Source: Globodera rostochiensis (taxonomy: Eukaryota > Nematoda > Chromadorea > Rhabditida > Heteroderidae). From it: 64,000 nucleotides of DNA. Below are positions 1-10,700 of the stretch, in pieces. The stretch lies in the NCBI GenBank assembly GCA_018350325.1, contig JAEVLN010000024.1, positions 1,023,248 to 1,087,247 on the forward strand, written 5' to 3'. Made by a program: the position numbers and the translations under genes. The notes under the pieces were generated by a model. The model ran no database searches and was not told where the DNA came from. It was given only the letters and a program-made list of their open reading frames with translations. The first letter of the stretch is position 1; each line of letters starts with the position of its first letter.

Positions 1-1705
1 TATAAAATTAGTCAAAATGATTCAAATTGATTGTTTAATAACAATCGGTCGCTCTTCTTACACCTCCGAACACGAAAATGTCCTCAAGAGGGTACATAAA
101 AGGAAATAACAACAATTTTTACATGGAATTGGCCGCCCATTCAAATTGATTGTAAAATAGGAACATTTTTATTTGCCCAATCTACCAAGGTAGCCAATTT
201 TTTTGCAATTTTAAATTAGATAAAAAAATATTTCTTCATTTTAACGCCTGTCGCTGTATCCTTTATTTAGATGATCTTAACTAGAGATTGGACCAATCGC
301 GATTTTCGATCGAAATCTGGATCGACGAGAGATTCGATCGAACGGTTCACAAGTTCGAACTCTAATCATAACGAAAAATAGCCGCAAATTTTTTAAAATT
401 TTCCGATGGCGCATATCGGCCCCATCGCATGTCCGTTTATAAGCTCATATTTAGTGTAAATTTCGTCAATTTTACCTCGAAATACTCGTCTTCAGTAGAA
501 AATTCTCAATTGAACAGTTTAGTATAATTAAAATTTCTATTGTTTTTAACGCATTCGGTTTACACAAATAATAAATGATGCGGATTTTATTTGTGTCTAG
601 TGCACAGTTAAAAGAAGATGGAATATTAAAATTTATTTTAATGTTTCTTCCCCACCTTTACTATTCTTACAAATATTTACTGCAATAGTTTAAGGTTTAC
701 CAATTACATATATTATTTATTAAAATTAAATAATAATAAAAAATAAGTTGTTAAATTTTTGAAAAAACCGGTAACCGGCGGGGTGAGGGGGAGTAGGTTT
801 TTAACCGCTTTTAAACAACACTATAAAAAGTTTCAAATTTCTTGAAAAAAAAAGTGCAAATGCACGCAGCTCACCAACTCGCTGCGCTTTACGCTAAATT
901 TCGTTCATCTATGCTAACCGGTTTTTCCGAACATTTCCGGCAGTTTTAGCTGTTGTTTTCAGGTGTCATCTTTCTCCATTACGTCTCATTCTGTGTCCGT
1001 CCGTCCGTCAACTTCTCTTATATGATGATGATGCTCTGTCCCATTCATTCATCCCGGATCCCAGCCGTCCCCCCCACCCCACCCCTCCCTCCGTACATAA
1101 AGTAGGTAAATAGTAATTAGTAAACTGGGAGAATGAGAAAGTGCGCGGACAATGACAGTGATGGACCGGAGGATTATGGGACTCTCGGAGTCAGTCCTAA
1201 GCGCCGCGGGGGGTGGCGGGGGGGGGGGGGGAGGAGGGGAGTGGAGAACGGACAGTTCACGAGAGCCGCTGTGGACGGGAGGAAGGATGAGGACATTGGT
1301 CAACCACCGACCGCATCACAAATCGGTGCTGGAAGACAAATCGATTTTCAACTATTTAACTTTCAACAATTGGTTGGAATAGAGCGCCACTTAGCTGAGA
1401 CGAGACAGACTTCCATTCTCCCGAGCACAGATTTAATTAGTAGAAAATTGAATTTTTTTTATGTCAAAGCGGGATTGGGAGTTTAAGGAGAAAAAAAATA
1501 CCCGGGATCGGGATTAGTATGCCGGAATTTTTTAAGGAGAAAAAAATGATCCAAGTCCACGTAAGGCATTTCAGTCTTAATTCCGATCCTATTCTACCAT
1601 GTTTCGAAATATTTTTTTAATAAACATTCGTTGCCTTAAGAGGAGTCTGATCAAATTTTATAATTTTTTTTGTTTTTTTCTGCCTCAAAATATTCAATCA
1701 CTGTG
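1..1705. other. Upstream region with no supported gene
   Basis: AT-rich DNA before the Kunitz/lustrin gene. It holds one small inverted-repeat element (282-364), a patch of AACCGG words near 765-800, and C-rich and G-rich runs at 1068-1090 and 1207-1235. Open frames over the G/C runs have no recognisable domain and no splice context, so none is called. Confidence 0.5.
282..364. mobile_element. Short TAGAG-ended inverted-repeat element with near-perfect 8-bp TSD
   Basis: The element starts TAGAGATTGG and ends GTTCGAACTCTA. Its interior is made of the palindromic words TCGATCGAAATC and GATCGACGAG. It is bounded by ATCTTAAC (274-281) and ATCATAAC (365-372), which match at 7 of 8 positions and look like a decayed hAT-type target duplication. 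The same interior word recurs at 7.2-7.5, 10.8-10.95 and 20.8-20.9 kb. Confidence 0.6.
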
Positions 1706-4700
1706 ATGCTTTTCACTGTACGCAACTTGCCATTTGTATTCATGCTCTTCGTCTCAATCACATCGCTTCTCCTCAATGCTCACGCCCAAATTGCCGATGA
1801 AAACGGGCCGCCGTCCTCGCCGATGGCCTCTTCAGCTGAAGGAAACACCCTTTTGGCTGCCCTAAAGCGCGTTTTCATGAGCACCCCTCCGGCGGTAAGT
1901 CAAAAGACAATTTGGTCACATCAGGGTGGCCCCACCTGTAAAACCCACAAAGCATGAATAAGCCTATGCAAAAGCAGGCAGGAAACCCACTAAAAAGCAG
2001 GAAAACCCTGCTAAAGCAAGTTAGATGGCCACCCTGGGTTACATCCATCGGGCGTGCCATAGCAGTCTGGGTCTGTTCGGTAGCTTTCGCTTGATCAAAG
2101 GTTCAACATACTGAGTGCTTTTGAAATGATATTAATTTATTTGATTTCCTTTTCTAATGACTAAGTTATGACTGATCGCGCCAAAACGATCAGCCATAGG
2201 AAACGGTAGAAATACATATTTGACGGCCCATCAAAATGTGTGAATTTAACGTATTTGACGTTGCATTGCACCCTTCCCTCGCGCTTTATTGCTACCGGAG
2301 GAATTTTACAAAAGTTAGGAGCTGTTCAAGAACCTCTCCCGGATCACCTTCTACCGACATGTGCCACCACAAACGCAAGTGATCAATTTACCGATTGGAA
2401 CGGACGAAGACGACAGCAGCTCCCTCAACACCGCGCCCACCGCTTCAACTTTGAATTTTTCAAGAGCGGCACAAATGATGTTTCATTCCTTTCTCCCCAA
2501 TCAAAATGGTCAGTGGTTTGTTCGTTTGACGTGTTTAAAATTAAAATTTTGATTTAAATTTTTATTGTATTTATATTTTTAGCACAATTTTCACCGATCT
2601 GTTCCCAGCCTCAGCAAGTCGGAAATGGCCCATATCGGTCAGTGCGTTGTTTTGTTAAATGATTTTTTTGGATTTGTTTTTTTGTGCGATCGAATTTTGT
2701 TTATGCCATTCTGATCATTACATTATCGAGAAAGGATTCCCCGCTGGTTCTTCAACACGGGTCAATTGCGTTGTGAGCTGTTCTACTGGTCTGGATGCTG
2801 TGGAAACGCCAACAACTTTCAGTCAATGGAACAATGCGAAAGAGCGTGTAGAGGTTGGTTGGGGTTGTTGATTTTGTGATTTTGTTAATGGTTTCCCAAT
2901 CGATAACTGTTGTGAGGATTTTATGTTGGCACCAGTGGGGTGCGTGCCATTTTGCCTTGAAAACCGGGCACTTGGCAGGTTTTGGGGCGCCCGTGCCGGT
3001 TGTTTTATCATTTATTTGCCAGCTGAGCAATATTTACCGTTTTTCCTATATTAGAGCCCCCCCTCCCCCGGGGGCTCTATTTCATTTCCTGGGGGGGGGC
3101 TTCTTTCTCAATGATTTTAAGGCCAAATGGTGTACATATCGGAGCCCTGTTCTTAACCATTTTGATGTCCATAACAAATGTTTTTTTGATAACACCAATG
3201 TTACACTACATTCAAACAACTTTTGACCCTTCGAAAATGTAAGAGTTCAATACTCACACAATTCTCTACAGGAATTCACTCACAAATATCGGCCTCGTCC
3301 ACATCCCAACTCGCTTTATCCTCGCCTAAACCCCAGAACTCAAGCCCACTCAACACACTGGTCTACGTGCCCGTTTCACTAACCTTGTCCATGCCCCGCT
3401 CTGCTGTACATGTTCAACAGCAGCAAGGTCGGCCACAACTTCGTCGCGTTCAAGCTGCTGCTTCATCTTCGTTGCGTTCAGCTTCGCTAGCCTTAACCTC
3501 GGCGGATGAGGAGTTGAGCCCGCCCGAATTTCCCGTCAGGGACGCCGACGTTGAACAACAAAATGAGCAAACAACAACAACAACAGCATCGGGGTATCCG
3601 TATAAATTGTTTTGGAGTTCGAAAAAGTGGATAAACAGAACGGTGGGTTAAGCGCAGCGATGAGGCCAATGAATGGCACACATCCTCCACGCCCGAGGAC
3701 GGGCATGGCAAACAGATTTTCTGCGTTTGGAGGTGAACTAATTTGTTGTAAGCACTAACACACCGGGTGGCGGCAATGTTGGTTGGGTGGCCGCGAGGGC
3801 TGTCTCGAAATTTCGATTTTCGACGTTTTTTCTTTTGATTTTCAAATTTCGAGAAAATGGAATTTCGAAAGTCGGAGGTCCCGCGTTTTAAATTTTAGTC
3901 GAGAACAGGACGATGGTCTCGCAAACTTTTTGACAAAATTTCAACCTTACTTACATGAGTTACCCAGGTAACATAGTGGCTCAGTGGCTTGTCTTTTTGA
4001 TTATTCTTATTTTGTTTTTGTGTTCGAACCCGCTTCAGTGCGCTCACCTTTTTTTTTAACCTTTCTTCGGCCTTCACATTCTATTCCCCATTAACGGAAC
4101 ATTTTTAATGCATTTTCAAGTTTTAAATAAAATACGCACAAAAAAAGACCGCCGGACAGCCTCCACGCTAATGTAAACCAATTTTTTTTTGTGAAATTAC
4201 GAAGCAAAATGCTTAATTTTACGGAAATTTAGGTGAAATTTCTTAACAAAAATCCCAAAATCTCCCGGCGGCACTTATTGGCACCGCTGGGCCGCTTTAA
4301 AAGCATAAAGTTGACTAATTTCTGCTGTTTTTCGCTATCAAAAATTTCTCAGCGGCGCCTATCGGTACCGCCGACCGACCCCCCCCCCCGCCCAAAAGCT
4401 TTAAGCCTAAGAAGGGCCACTGATGCCATAAAAGTATAGCCCCTGATTTTTGAAAAATCCCGGATCAGTGTATTGGAAATGGACCAGTATCAGAATTTAC
4501 CTGGATTAAAAATCCTAATTGTCAGGATATCCTGGTCCTGGTGCTTTATACCGAATCAGGAGTCTTGGAGAATCTTGTCCGGCTTCTACGTAAAAGTTTC
4601 GTTTTTTTAGAAACTCCAATGCTCAATCCGTGCGCCTACGGCGCCGGCCAATTCACGTTGTGCAAGCCAACAACAACAGCCACTGCCCATTCATGTTCTG

Positions 4701-7700
4701 GCCAGCAATTTTGTCACGTTGGTGACAGTCCGATCACCACGGTGTGCTGTAACAAGCCAGGCATGTGCGATCTGATCATTCCAAATGGACCAACATTTCC
4801 GATCACACTTGGCCCCGGGTTGCGTCGGAAGAAAATTTTTTTCCGACTTCAAAATTTTTTAATCGAAATAAAATTTATCGAAATTCAGAAATGAACAAAA
4901 ATAGGTATATTTAAATTCACATTAATTTTATTAATAGAGACCGGATTTACAACTTTTTATATGTTTGTTACAAAAAGGGTGATTAGAAGCAGTATGTCCC
5001 GGTTCGCGTAACGAATTGAATATGATTAAATGTTAAGCGAATAGGCTTAATTCACACTAGGGTTGAGCCCCGTCCCCGAACGCCGACTTTTTTTTGGTCG
5101 GGGTTTTTGCCCCCGAATTTTTGGTCGGGATTTTTGTCCCCGACCCCCGACTTTCCCGCCTCGAGGGGTCGGGGCTCAACCCTAATTTTACACAAAAAAT
5201 CAAAAACTTCCAAATACAAAAGTTAAGTCCCCCAAAAATAGCAAATTTTAATTGATTAAAAAATTAAAGCTGCGATCGACGTGTGTCAGCAGCCGTTGAA
5301 TGTCGGCGTTGGGCCTTCTAATCTGGTCCGATGGTTTTTTTTCTCACCGACGGCACAATGCCAAAGTTTTATGTACAAAGGGCTTCAAGGCAACGAGAAT
5401 AACTTTTTGTCTCGTTTGGACTGTGAACAAAGTTGTCATGGTAACATATAAAAATATTGTGGAAAACAACAAGCTTTTAACAACGTTCAAAAACATTTTC
5501 TAGCAGCAAATCCATGCGCTGTCGGCACTCCATACCGGGATCAACACCAGGGGCAGTTCGGCTACTGCTCGGCCACGCAGCAAAATGTTTGTACCGCTGG
5601 CTATTATTGCCATGTTGGAGGCGACCCCGGGACGAGTTTGTGCTGCCCAATAATGGGTAAAGTGTTGTTTTTTTTTGAACGCAAGTTTTTAAGTCTCAAC
5701 GCTTTCATTTACATTTTGGCTGATATGGGCCAGGATGTGACCGGATTCCGGAGTTCCGGGCATTTATTGGCACGGAATGCCGGATTATTTTTCGCGAAAA
5801 TTATCCGTAATTTCACAAAAAAATTTGGCGAATTAATTTGGTTCAGTTTTGCAGACAGTACACCTTTGAAATATTTTAAACATTTAAAGAACAGTGGAAT
5901 ATGGTTTCAATCGTTTTTGTAATTATTATTTGCTATATATATTTTGAAATTTCTAAATTCCGGGTTTTTCGGACATTTTTTGGGGTCCAGATTTCCGGGA
6001 ATTTTTTTGGCATCTGATTATTATTTTATCGGGACTCTCGGCATTCAATTCAATTATTAATCTTCAAACACCCAACGGGGAATGGTCGGGCGTTCCTCCG
6101 GACACCCCTCCGCCGCCTTCCTCACATTCCTTCGCACCAATTCTTCCGGCTCATAGCCCGGATGTGTCCGCGCACATTTCAGTGTATTCTGAAAATATAT
6201 CATCATGTTGTCAATCCCTTTCTTGCTTTGGTAAACTTTTTACAAAAATCAAAAAAAAACATTTTTGTTTTCGAAAAATGGTAAATATGGAAACATAGGT
6301 CCCTGAGCCAAAATCACTCAAAACCACTTTAATAGGCTTTCAAGTTTTGGAAAATATTTTTGTTCTAAAATGTGTCTAAAATCGAATTCGTCAAAATTGA
6401 GAACAACGAGTATGCGATGACGGAGCAAGTAGTGGGGCGAGATTCCACCTTACTAACTAACTTGTTAACTAAGTGTTTTCATTAATTTCCAATAATTTCA
6501 ACTGATTAAAAAACCGCTTAACTTCTCAATTTTTATTTTATATTGTCGAATTCGTAATCAGTGCATCAGATAACATATTTCTGACATTTTTTAGAATACA
6601 AAATATTTTCAACAAATTTTGACCAAAAGGGTCCATAAGAAAACCCATAAAAGTGGTTTTGAGTGGTTTGGCTATGGGACTTGTGATCCATATTTTCCGA
6701 AAATAGTCATTTTTTTGGGATGCATTAGAAAACATTTTAATTTTAAGGCTAAATTTTTCCTTTTTTATGCATATTTCATAAGAAAATCTTGGAAAAACAA
6801 GAATTTTCCATAAATGGCAAAAATATGGATTTATTTTAAAAAATGGGTTCGCTAGAGATCATTGAGATTTACTGAAATCGAGACCGAGAAATGACTCGAG
6901 ATCGAGACTTTCTCGACTCGAGAACCGAGACTCTCGAACATTCTTATTGTTCGTTAAAGAAACATGCATAATCCGGTCCCTACTAATTAATGTGCTAAAC
7001 ACCTGGAAATTGCCTCGGATCCAAAGAGACACTGCGATCTTTTCGCCCACCACAACGGGGCATGCCGCGTGCAAGGCATTCTGCTCACGCCGATCGTTTG
7101 AATCGGCGTTCATCCACAGCAACAGATCACCTTTGTTCAATGCATCAGAAATGATTAGAGCTCTCTTAACTTGAACCCGGACTTGATCGAGAATCTCGTA
7201 TAAAGCTCGAAAAAAATCATACGATCGAGTCACTAAAAAATCTCGATAAAATTTTGTCGATAGAGATTTCGATCGAGAACTCGAAAAATCTCGGTCGAGA
7301 TTTACCTAGATTTCGATCGAAAATCTCGATAAATCTCGAAAAAAATTTAAACGAGAGATCACTAAAAAATCTCTGTAAAATTTCGTCGATAGAGATTTCG
7401 ATCGAGAACTCGAGATATCTCGGTCGAGATTTACCGAGATTTCGATCGAGAATCTCGATCGATCTGTGCTTTACGCTTAACTTGCCCTCCTTTACCTTTC
7501 TCCGGCACAATATTCAGCCCCAAATTGGGGAAAACAGTGGACCCCCCGCGTTGGGCGGTGTCCACCAACAGCAAAGCAGTTGCCAGTCGATTGCCAAAAT
7601 ATGCGAACCACCCGTCGTCATAGGAGGGCGGCATTGGGTCCAAATGGTCATAATGGGGCGCATAATGACCAAACGGAGCATATCTTAGCACCTGCAACGG

Positions 7701-10700
7701 TGGTAAACCAGTGGGATGTAACCGGTTTCCGGATATCTGAACATTTTGGAGTTTGAATGCCGAATTTTTTTTGGCATCCGGTTACATCCCTGACAAATGA
7801 GTGTAAACTAGGCTGGCACGTGACCGAGACTTTTGGGGAAAACCAGGACCGGGAAATGTACAAAGTCTAGGACCATTATAAAGGAGTTTTAAAGGAATTT
7901 TAAAAAGCCGGGACCAAAATTTCAGTACTAAAATGGAAAAATTAAACATTTCAGTACTGGTCCCGGTGTAAACCAAAGCAACAAGTCTCAATTTGCACTC
8001 CCAAATTATTGAAAAAAAACCAAAAAGTCTTCGCCCATGGCCGGGTTCAGTGTCAGCACTGCTTGAATCCTGCGGTATAACGCCCGCACTTCCTTCTCAT
8101 TGTGAGCCATCCACAAACCGTCTGCCCGTCTTCCCATGTGTCCCTCACTGTAGACCAACCCTTCGACCCCCTGAGACTTCACTTCACTTAATTGTTGACA
8201 TTTTTTTTTAAATTTTAATCGGTTAGACACGCTCACCGAGATGTTCGTACTTTTTGTGCAATTTTCTTTAAAATTCCGTCGGATACGAATTGGGCAATTC
8301 GAAGGACGACGGGCTGCCTGCTCAACACTTCCACCAGAATCGTTTCGTAGCCCAATTGGCGACAAAAGCACGTCAGATTATTAAGAGCCTTCGGGCGTCC
8401 GGGTTGGAGACAGACGTTGAGAAATTGTTTTTGCCAAGTACTTTGGATGTCCTTAAGTCCTAAATGAATATACCCCACCGAAACTCAACATTTATTGTAA
8501 GGGGTGGTAGCAGGGACCGGGACTTTTGTAAAAACACTGGGACCCGGGACTACGGGACCAAAAAAACGGGTTGGAAAAACAACGGGACCATTTAACGAAG
8601 CTTGAAAAAAGTCGGGACTAAATTTCAGTATCAGAAAAGACATTTCAGTACTGGTCCCAATCCCGTGCTATCCTCTAATTTATTGGACTTTGTTCTGAAG
8701 CAATTCGGACACATTTTCCGGCACCATTGTTGTTGTTCTTGTTGTTGTACTGCTCGGGAATCTGGTCGAATTTTCCACCATTTGGGCGAGGAAAAAAATG
8801 GCCAGCAGAATTGCGGAAATAATGGTGGTGATGCAGCCTTTAGCAGGATGCATTTTTAACTTTAATATAATTATTATTCCTTCGTCTCTTCAGCCGATTC
8901 CCATTTATATATACATAGAAAGAAGAAGCACTTATGGACGGCTAGCCAATGTCCAGTGACCAGAAATTGTCGTCACATGTCGGGCCAGTCTTGTCTATTT
9001 TTGTTCATTCTCAAAATTTTCATCCGTCCGTCTTGCACTCCCCTCATTCACATTCTTGACTTGATCGTTTTGCTATTCATTCCCGATCCCTCCACTATAT
9101 AAAATGCTCAAAAACTTTTCCTTCGTTCAGCTGGTGATCCATGCACTCAACCAGTTAACGCCGGTGTCGGCTACTACAAATTGCAACGATGGTTTTGGGA
9201 CAGTGCGTCGATGGAGTGCAAACTGTTCATCTACTGTGGTCAAAAAGGCAATCAAAACAACTTCATCAGCAAGGCGGAATGTGAACAGCACTGTCAACCG
9301 AATCCATGCCGATTACAAGTTGACATGCCCTTACAGCAATGTGTGCCTGAACCAGGAGCCTGTGATGGACGGCCTGACATGTACTGCCATGTTGGGGCTA
9401 ATCCCGGCACGACAGTGTGCTGTCCATCTGGTCGAGTATCGATCGACTTTTTTTTAAATGAATTTTGTTTGTTTGCAGAGCCTATCGATCCGTGTCTTCA
9501 GCCGGTGGAAGCTGGAGGTGTGTGCGCAATCTTTGATTTTGGTCGCAAATAGAGTAGAGCGGGATCAGGATTTTTAAGGAAAATCGGGATTAAAATTAGC
9601 GGGATGAAAAACCCGGAGGCATAAAAATCCTGAGCGCGATCGGGATCCCGGCAGAATGACCAAATAAAAACTCCAAAACTTGACTTGGTCCAACAACTCA
9701 GGATCACATAGAAAATGATCAAATGCTTTAAAATTTTTGAGGGGGGGGGGGAATCCATTAAAAAAAATTGATTTTAGGGGATTATTTTGCGTTTTTATTG
9801 CATTTTTTGTTTAAAAAATTGGTCAGATTTTATGAATTTTCAGTGAAAATTCCTTGAAAATTTAAAAAGCAAGAAAACTCCAAAAAGCAGACAAAAGTGA
9901 AAAAGAAGGAATTTAGCATTGAAAACCCTGCTAGCAGGTTATCTGGTAATCCCGGACCTCTGAGCCCGATCTTGAATACTGTGATCGGGATCGACTAAAG
10001 CCGGGATCGGGATTTCAAAAAGCGGGATAATCCTTCCCGAAGATTCCGACTCCGCTTTAGGCTAGTCGCCAATGTTGGTAAATAGTATCAACAAAGCGCC
10101 ACATTTAGTTGGGCATGACCAGTTGGAACGCTTCGCATTTGATGTTCAAAGCCAACAGTGCTCGCCGTTCACTTATCGCGGGCTGAAGGGAAACAGAAAC
10201 AATTTTTTGAGTCAAGAACAATGCGAAATGGCGTGTTCGCCAAACCCGTGTCCATCAGGTTAAAAACAACAGCAGCTTTATGTCTTTAATTACACACAAA
10301 AGCACCCAATTAAGGAAATCCTTTTGTGGGTGCCGATGGAAGAATTCAAAGTTGCGCTGTGAGCACATCGATGAGCACGTGCCCGAATGGATTTTGGTGC
10401 CATATTGGGGCAAATTCCGCTACGACAGTGTGCTGCCCTGATGGTATGCATACTAGTGATGCGCAAGAGTCTCGAGTATCAGTTTTTTGCAGTTTTGTCT
10501 CAGTTCTCGTGGTCATTTCTCGGTATTGAGTCTCGAGTTTTGAATTTTTTGGATCAATTTCTTAATTTTATTCCGCCTAAACCTCTCCCCTTAAAAAATA
10601 GTTTAGTAAAATCGAGCACTAAAAAACATAAAAATTATGCGCAGTGAAGAGATCCAAAAATTCATTCTTGAAAAGAACTGAAAATGTTCAAAAAACCAAA

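Noticed and set aside
1049..1486. Long open frames on both strands over the G/C runs
   Set aside because: They consist of Pro or Gly runs from homopolymers, have no domain and no splice context.
9096..9106. TATA-like CTATATAAA with an ATG directly before a Kunitz exon
   Set aside because: The ATG frame differs from the Kunitz frame, and the exon at 9131 joins perfectly in phase with the lustrin exon ending at 5656; treated as intron sequence.
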